A stretch of DNA of 64,000 nt, taken from NCBI GenBank assembly GCA_040274765.1, contig JBEMAY010000005.1, positions 14,060 to 78,059 of the forward strand. Direction: 5' to 3'. The notes under the pieces were generated by a model. The model worked only from the letters and a program-made list of their open reading frames with translations. It ran no database searches and was not told where the DNA came from. Below are positions 43,347 through 53,489 of this stretch, in pieces (within the stretch, counting starts at the first letter, position 1; every line of letters starts with the position of its first letter). The position numbers and the translations under genes were made by a program. The DNA is from Psychrobacillus sp040274765. GTDB lineage: Bacteria > Bacillota > Bacilli > Bacillales_A > Planococcaceae.

Positions 43347-44525
43347 CTATTTAAACAAATTAATTGTAGTAATAATGATTGGCATACCAAACACATCTAT
43401 TAAGAAGGCACCAACGATCGGTACGATTAAGAATGCCTTACGGGATGGTCCGAACTTTGAAACTACTGCTGACATATTGGCCATGGCGTTAGGTGTTGCT
43501 CCGAGTCCATGACCAAGGAAACCTGATACCATAATGGCAGCATCATAATTTCTGCCTAGTAAACGGAAAAGGACGATTACTGCAAATAATACGATGAAGA
43601 TCACTTGGGCTAATATGATGACAAACAATGGAAGGGCTAAGTCTGCTACTTCCCAAAGCTTGATGCTCATCAGTGCCATGGATAGGAAAATACCAAGAGA
43701 GATATCTCCTATTAAGTTAATCTCTTTCATATTGACTAGGTTAGGATTAAAGCGGTCTAAAATGTTACGAACAATTACAGCTACGAACATAGCTCCTACG
43801 TAGCCCGGTAACACAAAACCAGTCATATTAGAGAACCATTCACCAACATATGTACCAACAGCCATACAGAAGGTAATTAGGAAGACTTGTACCATAAATG
43901 ATCTTTCGGTAATTTCATGCTGTGCTTTTTCTACATATTCTTCTGTTTCCTCAGAAGAGGGCTTTAAGTTGAACTTGCGTATTAAATATTGAACAACTGG
44001 ACCACCGACAAGGGCACCAGCGATGAGACCACATGTAGCGGCAGCCATACCAATTGAGATAGCAGATGGAATTCCAAGACCTTCAATGGTTTCCCCATAG
44101 GCAGCTGCAGCCCCATGTCCACCCTCCATGGAAACAGCTCCTGCCATTACACCAATCAGAGGGTGAATATCCATTACCTTTGCCAATGAGACACCAATAA
44201 CATTTTGCATTAAAGCTAAAAATCCACAAGCTAACCAATAGATGACGAGTAGTTTTCCGCCTAATTTTACAAGCTTGAAGCTTGCTCCAAGTCCGATGGT
44301 TGTAAAAAAGGTAATCATGAAAATGGACTGAAGTGAAGTATCTAACGTTATTTCAAGAATATCAAAACTTTTTAATACGGTTGCTACAATGGCGAAAATT
44401 AAGCCTCCCACTACTGGTGCAGGGATGCAAAAGCGGTTCAACCATCCAATTCTTTTTACTAAAAATGTACCGATTAAAAATAAAGCAACGGCTAGACTGA
44501 GCGTTGTAATTTGATTTAATACCAT
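43347..44525 (-). CDS. gltS: sodium/glutamate symporter GltS
   Basis: A 392-residue inner-membrane carrier with 10-12 helices, of the ESS family, known to import glutamate with sodium. Conserved blocks include AGAVSMEGGHGAAAAYG and GFLGHGLGATPNAMANM, the two re-entrant loops. AAGGGGGAT precedes the ATG, and the gene starts 15 bp after hutG on the same strand, so the two form an operon linked by glutamate. Confidence 0.93.
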   Translation of the reverse strand: MVLNQITTLSLAVALFLIGTFLVKRIGWLNRFCIPAPVVGGLIFAIVATVLKSFDILEITLDTSLQSIFMITFFTTIGLGASFKLVKLGGKLLVIYWLACGFLALMQNVIGVSLAKVMDIHPLIGVMAGAVSMEGGHGAAAAYGETIEGLGIPSAISIGMAAATCGLIAGALVGGPVVQYLIRKFNLKPSSEETEEYVEKAQHEITERSFMVQVFLITFCMAVGTYVGEWFSNMTGFVLPGYVGAMFVAVIVRNILDRFNPNLVNMKEINLIGDISLGIFLSMALMSIKLWEVADLALPLFVIILAQVIFIVLFAVIVLFRLLGRNYDAAIMVSGFLGHGLGATPNAMANMSAVVSKFGPSRKAFLIVPIVGAFLIDVFGMPIIITTINLFK

Positions 44526-44540
44526 ACGTATCCCCCTTAT

Positions 44541-45470
44541 TTATTCAAAACTATTCATAATTACTTCATTGATAAAGTAAGCTCCTAATTTTGCGGTTCG
44601 ATTATCTACATCCAGTAGGGGGTTCACCTCACAAATACTAAAGCTGACTGTTTTTTTATGAGAAGCCATTTGGCGTAGAATATCTCGTACTTTTACAGCT
44701 GATAAACCAAATGGTGACGGGGCACTGACTCCAGGCGCTTCTGCTGCATTAAGCACATCCATACATAGTGTAACGAGTAACACATCATGTGTATCCATAA
44801 AGTTATGTAACTCGATAGTAAACGATGGAAAGTCCAGCTGTTCATCTGTAAAATAGGTTACCTTATACTGATCTGCTATATTAAATAAGGCGTTGGTATT
44901 GCCATATTGTTGAATACCGCAAACGAAGTAATGGGCATTCGGATCCTCATCTAAAATTTGCTTAAACATAGTGCCTGAGGAAGTCTGTTTATCGTAGGAG
45001 CGCATGTCGAAGTGTGCATCTATATTAAGTATTCCAATGGACGCATCGGGACCAAACGCTTTCCGTACACCTAGATACTGTCCATATAATGTTTCGTGCC
45101 CACCACCGAGGACGATTGCCTTTCCACTTGATAAAATGTCAGAAACCTTATCTCCCAGTTCACTCTGAGCTTGCTCTAATTCATTGCCCTCACAAATGAC
45201 ATCCCCGTAATCTGTTAAAGCGTTTTCATAATTTGAATGACGCCATGGTAATGTCGCTAACTGTTTACGTAAAGCTAGAGGCGCATTTTTTGCTCCGATG
45301 CGTCCATTGTTACGGTTTACTCCTTCATCACAAGCAAAGCCAATTACACCAACTTTTCCCGGAATCTCAGTAGGAGCTAACTCCACTACTTGATGATAAC
45401 GATAGTAAGTGTGGTCTGACTCATGATCCACGCGACCTTGCCATACTTTCAAATCTGTTGCTTTATACAT
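44541..45470 (-). CDS. hutG: formimidoylglutamase HutG
   Basis: Binuclear manganese hydrolase of the arginase family that splits N-formimidoyl-glutamate to glutamate and formamide, the last step of histidine breakdown. The 309 residues show the metal ligands in GGGHETLYG, NIDAHFDMR and CMDVLNAAEAPG. GAGGGTGA precedes the ATG. Other hut genes are not present nearby, so it is presumably regulated by the divergent LysR gene rather than by hut control. Agmatinase-like activity cannot be excluded. Confidence 0.9.
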   Translation of the reverse strand: MYKATDLKVWQGRVDHESDHTYYRYHQVVELAPTEIPGKVGVIGFACDEGVNRNNGRIGAKNAPLALRKQLATLPWRHSNYENALTDYGDVICEGNELEQAQSELGDKVSDILSSGKAIVLGGGHETLYGQYLGVRKAFGPDASIGILNIDAHFDMRSYDKQTSSGTMFKQILDEDPNAHYFVCGIQQYGNTNALFNIADQYKVTYFTDEQLDFPSFTIELHNFMDTHDVLLVTLCMDVLNAAEAPGVSAPSPFGLSAVKVRDILRQMASHKKTVSFSICEVNPLLDVDNRTAKLGAYFINEVIMNSFE

Positions 45471-45586
45471 ATTTTCACCCTCATTTATCTAAAAAATCAT
45501 ATTGTTAGTATAATTTTAAACATTTATAATAACCAATATTAATTTTTTATCTTATAATAGTTTAAAACTATAAATGAGGTGAAGAG

Positions 45587-46465
45587 ATGGATTTGCGGAA
45601 AATGTATTACTTCAATGCCACGGTAAAATATCGTAGCTTTTCCAGGGCAGCTAAAGCCTTGCACATTTCTCAACCTTCATTGAGTAATGCCATTAAGATA
45701 CTTGAACAAGAACTGGATACTCCGTTAATAGAAAGAACAACAAAGCAGTTTCAACTAACAGAAATGGGAGAGCAGTTTTGGGAACGGTCGAAAGGCTTAA
45801 TTGCTCAGTTTGAGGTCATGCAAACGGAGTTAAAGGAGCTGGCAAAAGGAGAAGAATTAGAAATAAGGCTTGGGGTAATCGAATCGGCAAATTATTGGTT
45901 GTCACAAGTCATTATTGATTATCAAAAGTTATATCCATCCAACCAGCTTACTCTTATTGACACACTCTATAATCAAACCGTGCGACAGGCATTGCTAGGC
46001 TTACATGTGCATGGAGTCATTACAAACCAACACATTGTGGATGAAGAAATACAAAGTGAATTATTGTATAACGAACCATATGCTGTACTTATTAAAAATG
46101 ATCATCCTTTTGCAAAAAAAGAACTACTAACACTAAAGGATTTTACTCAGGAACCACTAATAATAGGGATGCCTGAGTTTCAAACAAGTGCACAAATATT
46201 AAAGGCATTTGAACAGGAAAATGTAACACCGCATATATCATATAAAATAGAAAGATTTGAGATGATAAAAGTATTAGTGGAGGAAGGTTTAGGAATTGCG
46301 ATCCTACCTCAAAACTATGTCACCAATCATCTATCGGACTCCTTACTAACACGGCCAGTTCAAAGTGCTTTTTTAAATCGGAACGTTTATTTAAGTACTA
46401 TGAAAGGACGAACATTTTCCAAGAGTATTTTAGTGCTTTTCGAACTCATAAAGAAAATGCACTAA
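45587..46465 (+). CDS. LysR family transcriptional regulator
   Basis: A 292-residue regulator with an N-terminal winged helix (KYRSFSRAAKALHISQPSLS) and a substrate-binding domain. It is divergent from hutG-gltS with a 116-bp shared control region that contains TTGTTAGTATAA and an inverted, imperfect partner, so it probably controls that operon and itself. The co-inducer may be formimidoylglutamate or glutamate, which is inference. Confidence 0.9.
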   Translation: MDLRKMYYFNATVKYRSFSRAAKALHISQPSLSNAIKILEQELDTPLIERTTKQFQLTEMGEQFWERSKGLIAQFEVMQTELKELAKGEELEIRLGVIESANYWLSQVIIDYQKLYPSNQLTLIDTLYNQTVRQALLGLHVHGVITNQHIVDEEIQSELLYNEPYAVLIKNDHPFAKKELLTLKDFTQEPLIIGMPEFQTSAQILKAFEQENVTPHISYKIERFEMIKVLVEEGLGIAILPQNYVTNHLSDSLLTRPVQSAFLNRNVYLSTMKGRTFSKSILVLFELIKKMH

Positions 46466-46737
46466 TTATCTTTGCTCCTGTTAGACGGATTTAGAATTAA
46501 AAATCTCGTTATTTTTGAAGATTTTTTTAGCTCCATTATCTAAATTAATTCACAATTTCTACACACTTTAAAAAAATCATTAACTATATTATAATAGAAT
46601 AGATATTCTGAACTTATAAACAAATTTAAAGCAATAGTCACGGTGATATAGAGTCAGAATCATTAATAACTAAACTTTTGTTTTTGGAAAGTAACGTTAA
46701 AAATGTTCTGCAAATATAAAGTATAGGGATGGTAAAA

Positions 46738-48288
46738 GTGAGCAACACAGAAACTAAAACAGATGTTATCTTAATTGGTGCCGGTATTATGAGTGCGACT
46801 TTAGGAACGCTTTTAAAGGAATTAGTACCGGAGTGGGATATAAAAGTATTTGAGAAGCTGGAAAGTGCAGGCGAAGAAAGCTCAAATGAATGGAATAATG
46901 CGGGAACAGGACATGCAGCTCTTTGTGAGCTAAACTACACTTCTGTAAGACCAGATGGTTCTATTGATATCACAAAAGCAATCAATGTAAACGAACAGTT
47001 TCAGGTTTCTATGCAATTTTGGTCTCATCTTGTAAAAACTAAATTAATCGAAAATCCTCAGGACTTTATTATGCCATTGCCACATATGAGTATGGTTCAG
47101 GGGACAGAAAATGTGGAGTTCTTGAAAAAACGCTTTGAAGCGATGACTCAAAATCCATTGTTTGAAGGAATGGAATTCTCTGATGATCCAGAACAGCTAA
47201 AGGAATGGATTCCGTTAATCATGGAAAACCGTACTGCTAATGAAGCAATCGCTGCAACTAAAATTGACTCTGGTACAGATGTTAACTTTGGGGCATTGAC
47301 TCGTATGTTATTCGAACACTTAAAGACTAAAAATGTTAAGGTCAATTATAAGTCTAGTGTAGAGAATTTAAACCGTACTCAAGACGGCAAATGGGAAGTA
47401 AAAGTGAAGAACCTTGCAGAAGGCAAAATTGAGAATCATACAGCAAAATTCGTCTTTGTTGGTGGTGGAGGCGGAAGTCTACATCTTCTACAAAAATCGG
47501 GTATTCCTGAAGGGAAACATATTGGTGGCTTCCCAGTAAGCGGTATATTCATGGTATGTAACAATCCTGAAGTAATTGAGAAGCATCATGCTAAGGTATA
47601 TGGTAAAGCTGCTGTTGGGGCTCCACCAATGTCTGTACCTCATTTGGATACTCGTTTTATTGACAATAAAAAATCACTACTATTCGGACCTTTTGCTGGT
47701 TTCTCACCGAAGTTCCTAAAAACTGGATCGATGATGGATTTAGTATCTTCTGTTAAGCCACATAATCTCTTTACAATGCTAGCTGCAGGTGCAAAAGAGA
47801 TGTCTCTAACAAAATATTTGGTACAACAGGTAATGCTGTCTAAAGAACAACGCTTGGAAGAGCTACGAATCTTTATTCCAGATGCTAAAGCAGAGGATTG
47901 GGACTTAGTTGTAGCTGGCCAACGTGTTCAAGTCATTAAGGACACAGAAGCTGGAGGAAAAGGAACTCTTCAATTTGGTACTGAGGTTATCACTGCAGAG
48001 GATGGTTCCATTGCAGCACTACTAGGCGCTTCTCCAGGTGCTTCAACAGCTGTTCCGGTTATGCTAGATGTCCTTAAACGATGCTTCCCAGATCATATAA
48101 CGGAGTGGGAGCCAAAAATCAAAGAGATGATCCCGTCTTACGGTGTGTCACTCATGAACAACCCGGAGTTACTTAAGGATGTACATGCTGATACAGCAGA
48201 GACACTTCGACTAAAAGCAGACCAAAAGGTAGCAGAGAACATGGAGCCTTTGGAAGACGTTAGTGAAGCTATAGACGATATTATCTAA
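46738..48288 (+). CDS. mqo: malate:quinone oxidoreductase
   Basis: Peripheral membrane flavoenzyme that oxidises malate to oxaloacetate and passes electrons to menaquinone. GTG 46738 (516 residues) was chosen because AGGGATGG lies 6 bp upstream and the product then starts MSNTETKTDVILIGAGIMSA, typical of Mqo; an ATG nine bases earlier overlaps that site. The FAD motif GAGIMSATLG and NAGTGHAALCELNYT are conserved. Monocistronic with a terminator. Confidence 0.96.
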   Translation: MSNTETKTDVILIGAGIMSATLGTLLKELVPEWDIKVFEKLESAGEESSNEWNNAGTGHAALCELNYTSVRPDGSIDITKAINVNEQFQVSMQFWSHLVKTKLIENPQDFIMPLPHMSMVQGTENVEFLKKRFEAMTQNPLFEGMEFSDDPEQLKEWIPLIMENRTANEAIAATKIDSGTDVNFGALTRMLFEHLKTKNVKVNYKSSVENLNRTQDGKWEVKVKNLAEGKIENHTAKFVFVGGGGGSLHLLQKSGIPEGKHIGGFPVSGIFMVCNNPEVIEKHHAKVYGKAAVGAPPMSVPHLDTRFIDNKKSLLFGPFAGFSPKFLKTGSMMDLVSSVKPHNLFTMLAAGAKEMSLTKYLVQQVMLSKEQRLEELRIFIPDAKAEDWDLVVAGQRVQVIKDTEAGGKGTLQFGTEVITAEDGSIAALLGASPGASTAVPVMLDVLKRCFPDHITEWEPKIKEMIPSYGVSLMNNPELLKDVHADTAETLRLKADQKVAENMEPLEDVSEAIDDII

Positions 48289-48308
48289 GTATTATTTTAT
48301 AGATGATC

Positions 48309-48350
48309 AAGAACCTACCATCTTCAGTAGATGATAGGTTCTTTTCTTAT
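48309..48350 (+). terminator. terminator after mqo
   Basis: AAGAACCTA and CATCT pair with AGATG and TAGGTTCTT across one mismatch, then TTTTC. Confidence 0.88.
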
Positions 48351-48393
48351 TTATTGACTTGTCGCTTAACATCTAAATGAGAGGAGATTGGTT

Positions 48394-49809
48394 TTAATCT
48401 TTTATTTTCTTTACTTCAAAGTTGTCATCTAACAACACCCAGTTTTGAGGGAAGGAATAACCTAACACCCAATAGCTAATTCCTCTTAAACGATATTGTT
48501 TGACTAGATTAAATTTAGCCTGAGCACTCCGGGCATCCTCAAACCAAACCTCATGCTTTTGTCCCTGCTCATCGGTGTAATTAAAAAAAGGTGATTGAGC
48601 TACTGAATCAAACTGTATTCTTGCTCCGTATTGAGTAGCCAATGTAATTGCATCCTGCGGACTGAAGGTCTCTGCGATTTGCCCAGCTTCATGAGGGATT
48701 CGCCAATCCCTTGCATATATTTGAAATCCTAAAAATAGTTTGTCTGCGGGTATAACAGTTAAAGCGTATTCTACTACCTTTTTCATTTGATTGACGGGCG
48801 AGATTGCTTGTGGAGATGCACCACGCCAGCCCCATTCATACGTCATGAGGATCACAAAATCTGCAATTCTTCCATGTGCTTCGTAATCATGCGCTTCATA
48901 AAGCAAGCCGGACTGAGTCTCGCTAACTTTAGGAGCAACTGCAGTAGAAACAAAGTATCCTTTAGGGTGAAGTGTATCGACTGCTAGCTGAAGAAAGGAT
49001 GTATAAGCATCCCTGTCCTCTGGTAATACGTTTTCCAAATCAATATTTAAGCCTCTATAACCTTTATCCTCCATAATCTGAAGAATGTTTGCCATCAATT
49101 TCGTTAATATGTCCGGATTAGAGAAGATGACATGCATGAGATTGGTTCCAGCTTCTGTAGATGAGAAATTAGTGATCACCATCATTGGTACAATATCATC
49201 GGCAACTGCTGCTTTTATTAATGCCTCATCCTGTAAGGACTCTAAATCCCCACTTTCAGTCAGCTTGTAAGCAAAGGGACTAATATAGGTGAGAAGAGTT
49301 CGAAGACTGTTCACTGTTTGGACTGAATCCTCTTCTTTCTGATAGGTATAGGCATTTACTTCGACTACAGGCTTTACTCTTGGAATGATTAATTGCGTTC
49401 CTGGATAGAGCATGCCGGGCGTTTGTATTTTATTTTGATTAAGAAGTGCTTGGATAGTAGTTCCATAAAGGCTAGCGATTTGTCGTAATGTTTCACCAGG
49501 CTGCACAACATGAATGATAGGGGGGATAAAAATTCGCTCACCAGGATATAAGAGATTTGGATTTGCTAGTCTGTTAGATAGAAGAATAGATTGTTCCGAA
49601 ACACCATACTGTTGTGCAATCGACCAAAGAGTTTCACCAGTTTGAACGGTATGATAGACTCCATAAATAGGAATGATCAGCGATTGACCGACTAATAGAG
49701 TATTTGGGTCCGGCAACTGGTTCGCTTGTAGAATGGCATTTACATCTATTTGATATCGATTAGCAATTTCCCAAAGTGTATCTCCATTATTAACGACATA
49801 TATAATCAA
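48394..49809 (-). CDS. LysM-containing GH18 spore hydrolase (SleL/YaaH-like)
   Basis: A 471-residue protein with three N-terminal LysM repeats (about 2-47, 51-95 and 99-143) and a C-terminal glycoside hydrolase 18 domain. GLNIDLENV holds the catalytic D-x-x-D-x-E region, and the domain ends in RGISYWVLGYSFPQNW. Relatives SleL/YaaH/YdhD are spore-associated N-acetylglucosaminidases that cut cortex fragments during germination. No classical signal peptide. TTG start with GGAG at 8 bp. Confidence 0.92.
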   Translation of the reverse strand: MIIYVVNNGDTLWEIANRYQIDVNAILQANQLPDPNTLLVGQSLIIPIYGVYHTVQTGETLWSIAQQYGVSEQSILLSNRLANPNLLYPGERIFIPPIIHVVQPGETLRQIASLYGTTIQALLNQNKIQTPGMLYPGTQLIIPRVKPVVEVNAYTYQKEEDSVQTVNSLRTLLTYISPFAYKLTESGDLESLQDEALIKAAVADDIVPMMVITNFSSTEAGTNLMHVIFSNPDILTKLMANILQIMEDKGYRGLNIDLENVLPEDRDAYTSFLQLAVDTLHPKGYFVSTAVAPKVSETQSGLLYEAHDYEAHGRIADFVILMTYEWGWRGASPQAISPVNQMKKVVEYALTVIPADKLFLGFQIYARDWRIPHEAGQIAETFSPQDAITLATQYGARIQFDSVAQSPFFNYTDEQGQKHEVWFEDARSAQAKFNLVKQYRLRGISYWVLGYSFPQNWVLLDDNFEVKKIKD

Positions 49810-50211
49810 TGGGCAGCTCCTTTTTTCTTAGGTTTACTAAAGCATATGTTTTGTTAAGTGAATATAAATGTGAAACTGATATTTTTTTGAACATCTCCAT
49901 GTTATTGTGCTCGAAGAATACTGTACGATGTCCTTATTAACATCTTTTTATATGTAGGGAGTACAAATTTTTCGTACGATTACTTTTATGGGCTCTCCAA
50001 AAAGAAAAAAACTATATTAGAGCTTGAAAAATAGATAACCCATACCAATGTGGTGCCTTGCTGGAATCCATTCAAGCATTAGTATTTCTATATAAAAAGA
50101 AACTATGAAATCAATTCAAATAACTAAACCATGTTCGCTTTAGTGAATGTGGTTTTTCTATTTATTACATAAATTCTTTAAGGAAAGCCAAGCTAGTGAA
50201 AAAGCTAGGAG
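49810..50211. other. gap before splA-splB
   Basis: No gene seen. A stem AACCATGTTC / GAATGTGGTT (50128-50155) with two G-T pairs and a T run may be a terminator. Just before splA, AGCTA and AGCTAG can pair around the leader, which could influence splA translation. Confidence 0.45.
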
Positions 50212-50223
50212 ATGAAAAAACCA

Positions 50224-50445
50224 ATGGAAGATTATACAGCAGGAGATATTGTTTATGTGTTTTATCGTAATCCCCACATCCAAAGTGTAGCTAATATTCA
50301 ATCGGCGGCAGTAGTCAATGATCCAGAAAATCCAAATGGACTAGCTGTTTTTGTATATGAAACGTATTACCCTTTAACAGCTGATTTGGCTATTTATACA
50401 AGTGCCTATGAAGCAGAGCAGGCGTATCGTCACTATTTTCAATAA
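50224..50445 (+). CDS. splA: SplA, regulator of spore photoproduct lyase
   Basis: About 73 residues, matching the small SplA protein that precedes splB and negatively affects its expression in B. subtilis: YTAGDIVYVFYRNPH and FVYETYYPLT are characteristic. The start is uncertain: ATG 50212 touches the AGGAG, so ATG 50224 is preferred. Twelve bp upstream of splB, co-transcribed. Confidence 0.88.
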   Translation: MEDYTAGDIVYVFYRNPHIQSVANIQSAAVVNDPENPNGLAVFVYETYYPLTADLAIYTSAYEAEQAYRHYFQ

Positions 50446-50457
50446 TGGAGGTTAAAC

Positions 50458-51486
50458 ATGAGAAAACCATTTACACCTCAGCTTGTGTATTTTGAGCCCA
50501 AGGCGCTTGATTATCCACTAGGTAGAGAGCTAAAAGAAAAGTTTGAGAAGATGGGAAAAGAAATTCATTATACGACCTCTCATAACCAAATACGTAACCT
50601 TCCCGGAGATAATGACTTTCAAAAATACCGTATTGCTAAATCTACACTTGTTGTAGGAATACGAAAGACCTTGAAATTTGATACCTCGAAGCCTTCTGCG
50701 GAATATGCAATTCCTTTTGCCACTGGTTGTATGGGACATTGCCATTATTGTTATTTACAAACGACTATGGGATCCAAGCCTTATATCCGTACATATGTGA
50801 ATGTAGAGGAAATTCTCGGAGCAGCTGATCAGTATATGGAAGAACGTGCTCCGGAAATCACAAGATTTGAAGCCTCCTGTACCTCTGACATCGTAGGAAT
50901 AGATCATTTAACTCACACCTTAAAAAGAGCAATTGAACATTTTGGTAAATCGGAATTCGGTAGACTAAGATTTGTGACGAAATTTCATTTTGTCGATCAT
51001 TTATTGGATGCGAGGCATAATGGAAAGACCAGATTTCGCTTTAGTGTAAATGCGGATTACGTGATTAAAAATTTTGAGCCTGGTACTTCTCCATTAGACA
51101 AGAGGATTGAGGCTGCAGGAAAGGTTGCAAGAGCAGGATATCCACTTGGGTTTATTGTCGCTCCTATATATCTTCATGAAGGCTGGAAAGAAGGATATTA
51201 TCATATGTTTGAACGATTAGATGCAGAGCTTCCAAAGGATGCACGAGATGATATTACCTTTGAATTCATCCAGCATCGTTTTACAAAGCCTGCTAAAAAG
51301 GTGATTGAAAAAAACTACCCAATGACTAAGCTTGAACTGGACGAAGAATCTCGAAGATTAAAATGGGGAAAGTATGGTATAGGAAAATACATTTATCAAA
51401 AAGAAGAAGAGGAAGACATCAAAGAGCATCTATATAGTTATATGGAAAAGTTCTTTCCTAACGCAAAATTTGAATACTTTACTTAA
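50458..51486 (+). CDS. splB: spore photoproduct lyase SplB
   Basis: Radical-SAM enzyme that reverses the UV lesion 5-thyminyl-5,6-dihydrothymine (spore photoproduct) in germinating spores. The 342 residues have the cluster motif Cys91-x3-Cys95-x2-Cys98 (CMGHCHYC) and Cys141 in EASCTSD, the hydrogen donor known in B. subtilis. Length and numbering equal those of the B. subtilis enzyme. Forms an operon with splA, normally forespore-specific. Confidence 0.97.
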   Translation: MRKPFTPQLVYFEPKALDYPLGRELKEKFEKMGKEIHYTTSHNQIRNLPGDNDFQKYRIAKSTLVVGIRKTLKFDTSKPSAEYAIPFATGCMGHCHYCYLQTTMGSKPYIRTYVNVEEILGAADQYMEERAPEITRFEASCTSDIVGIDHLTHTLKRAIEHFGKSEFGRLRFVTKFHFVDHLLDARHNGKTRFRFSVNADYVIKNFEPGTSPLDKRIEAAGKVARAGYPLGFIVAPIYLHEGWKEGYYHMFERLDAELPKDARDDITFEFIQHRFTKPAKKVIEKNYPMTKLELDEESRRLKWGKYGIGKYIYQKEEEEDIKEHLYSYMEKFFPNAKFEYFT

Positions 51487-51488
51487 AA

Positions 51489-51524
51489 AAACAGCCTGGC
51501 TTTCATAAGAACCAGGCTGTTTGA
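51489..51524. terminator. terminator after splB
   Basis: Perfect 11-bp stem AAACAGCCTGG / CCAGGCTGTTT. It sits between convergent splB and pgeF. Confidence 0.9.
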
Positions 51525-51547
51525 GTGAAATAAAATTGTTTGTAGAA

Positions 51548-52309
51548 TTATTTCTTTCTCATGATGAAGCTTAAATGTCTCCCAGTATTTCTATCCTCTC
51601 GGTAAGAAAAGCCATCTGGATTTAAAAATGTGCATGTACGATCAATAGAAATCTGTTCAAGCGGAATACCAGCCAGCTCACACTGTTTTTGAACAGTCAG
51701 CTGGTTATCGATATGATATTTCCCTGTTTCTTTTTTATAATACATAAAATCATCTGCATATCCTAGTTTCTTAAATTTTGTGTAGACATCTTCATCTACT
51801 TCAAACTTTTCCTGGCTAAGCGCAGTGCCAATTTGTACATGAAAATCAGCTGGGTTACATTGTTCGTATATTGTTAGATGCTCAAATAGTTTGAGTGTAA
51901 TTTCCTTTATGGTTCCTTGCCAACCGGAGTGAATGACTCCAATGAGACCATTAGTTTCATTATAGAAAATGACTGGAACGCAATCTGCTGTAAAGCTACA
52001 TAACAAAAGGTTTGGCTCAAAGGTATATAGAGCGTCTGTCTCCTTAATAGCAGTTTCCAAGGATTCGGCTCCATGCCCCTTATCAGCTGCGGTCACTTTA
52101 TGGAAATTTGCACTATGGGTTTGTTGGGCACAAACCAAATCTTTTAGACTGCAATTGAGTTGATCTGCTAATTTCTCGCGATTTTCTAATATATGCGTTG
52201 GATTTTGACAGATGTGTAAGGCCATATTGTTCTCTTCCCAAGCAGCCTGATCTTTCATTGTTGTGCCCAAGAGAAAACGTTCGTTATTTAAATAATTTTT
52301 AATATTCAT
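51548..52309 (-). CDS. pgeF: peptidoglycan editing factor PgeF (laccase-domain protein)
   Basis: A 253-residue zinc-binding protein of the YfiH/YlmD family; members act as purine nucleoside phosphorylase/deaminase and, in E. coli, as a factor that keeps wall precursors correct. The metal-site motifs are CSFTADCVPVIFYN and GVIHSGWQGT. CAGGTGA precedes the ATG. Monocistronic and convergent with splB. Confidence 0.92.
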   Translation of the reverse strand: MNIKNYLNNERFLLGTTMKDQAAWEENNMALHICQNPTHILENREKLADQLNCSLKDLVCAQQTHSANFHKVTAADKGHGAESLETAIKETDALYTFEPNLLLCSFTADCVPVIFYNETNGLIGVIHSGWQGTIKEITLKLFEHLTIYEQCNPADFHVQIGTALSQEKFEVDEDVYTKFKKLGYADDFMYYKKETGKYHIDNQLTVQKQCELAGIPLEQISIDRTCTFLNPDGFSYREDRNTGRHLSFIMRKK

Positions 52310-52599
52310 ATAATCACCTGTTTTTAATATAGCTTAAACATGGAAAGTTGTATAGGACAGTAGACTTAACTTAACCCATAAAACTATAAAAGAATTTGTC
52401 TGGAGAGGATTAAATTCCCTCCAATATTTCAAAAGTATTACCTTTGAACCAGGTGGAATTCGCCTTATACCAAGCTTCCTCTTCCTATTTGATTTCTTTG
52501 TAATCTTACTGTAAAAATACATCCAATTATTAAGGGATGAATTATCGGACTTTTTTATTTTACTATAGTAATAGAGTAAAAATAGAAAGGAAGATTACG

Positions 52600-53205
52600 T
52601 TGTTTAAAAAGAAATTAAAAGTTACAGTAGCAGCATTCGCACTAGCTTTATTATTACCACTAACTGCATTTGCAGCAAATACCTATACTGTAGTATCAGG
52701 AGACTCTCTATGGAAAATAGCAGTAAAAACTCAAACTGGAGTTTCAGAATTAATTGAGGAAAATCCTCAGTTAGAAAACCCAAATTTAATTTATCCGGGA
52801 CAAAAAATAAATGTTCCTACAAAAGATTCTTATAATATTGAACAAGATGTAATTAAACTTGTAAATGTGGAAAGAGCAAATGCTGGTCTGTCTCCTTTAA
52901 GCTATGACTGGGAGCTAGGAAGAGTGGCACAATATAAATCACAAGATATGCACGATCAAAAATATTTTAGCCATACAAGTCCTGTGTATGGAACTCCATT
53001 TACAATGATGAAGAATTTTGGAATTAGCTATAAATCAGCAGGAGAAAATATTGCACAAGGTCAAACGACTGCGAAAGCAGTAGTTAACGCTTGGATGAAT
53101 AGTGAGGGACATAGAGCCAATATCTTAAACAAAAACTATACTCATATTGGGGTAGGTTATGTGAAAGACGGAAACTATTGGACTCAAATGTTTATACAAA
53201 AATAA
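52600..53205 (+). CDS. secreted LysM and CAP-domain protein (YkwD-like)
   Basis: A 201-residue exported protein: signal peptide (about 1-27, ending AFA-A), one LysM (YTVVSGDSLWKIAVKTQTGV) that binds the wall, and a CAP/SCP domain (SHTSPVYGTPF, AGENIAQG, SEGHRANILN). TTG 52600 was chosen since it follows GAAAGGAAG; the upstream ATG at 52537 would place 21 odd residues before the signal. CAP proteins of spore formers are often coat or wall proteins; activity unknown. Confidence 0.92.
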   Translation: MFKKKLKVTVAAFALALLLPLTAFAANTYTVVSGDSLWKIAVKTQTGVSELIEENPQLENPNLIYPGQKINVPTKDSYNIEQDVIKLVNVERANAGLSPLSYDWELGRVAQYKSQDMHDQKYFSHTSPVYGTPFTMMKNFGISYKSAGENIAQGQTTAKAVVNAWMNSEGHRANILNKNYTHIGVGYVKDGNYWTQMFIQK

Positions 53206-53206
53206 T

Positions 53207-53252
53207 AAAAGGGATAAAAATGACGGGTCTCGTCTTTTTATCCCTTTTTAAA
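53207..53252 (+). terminator. terminator after the CAP gene
   Basis: Fourteen-bp stem AAAAGGGATAAAAA against its complement, with GAC/GTC in the loop, then TTTTT. Confidence 0.92.
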
Positions 53253-53489
53253 TTCTAGCCTATCTCTGCATTTCAAAGTGTAAGAGGTAGGCTATTTTTA
53301 ATTTAGTTTATGTTCCATGTGAAACTTTTAATGTTTGATGCATAAGAAAGATACCAACCTAAAAAAATAGAATCTAAAATTCTTAAAAAGATATTAGAAA
53401 CCGCATTGGGCGTTTGTAAGAACTCAGAGAGGGAAATAAGTGTGCATATTAGTATATATATATCCCAATTTCATAAGGAGGTTATCTGG

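Noticed and set aside
53311..53326. parS-like TGTTCCATGTGAAACT
   Set aside because: Two mismatches, one in the central CACGTG core, and far from the cluster of true sites; probably chance.
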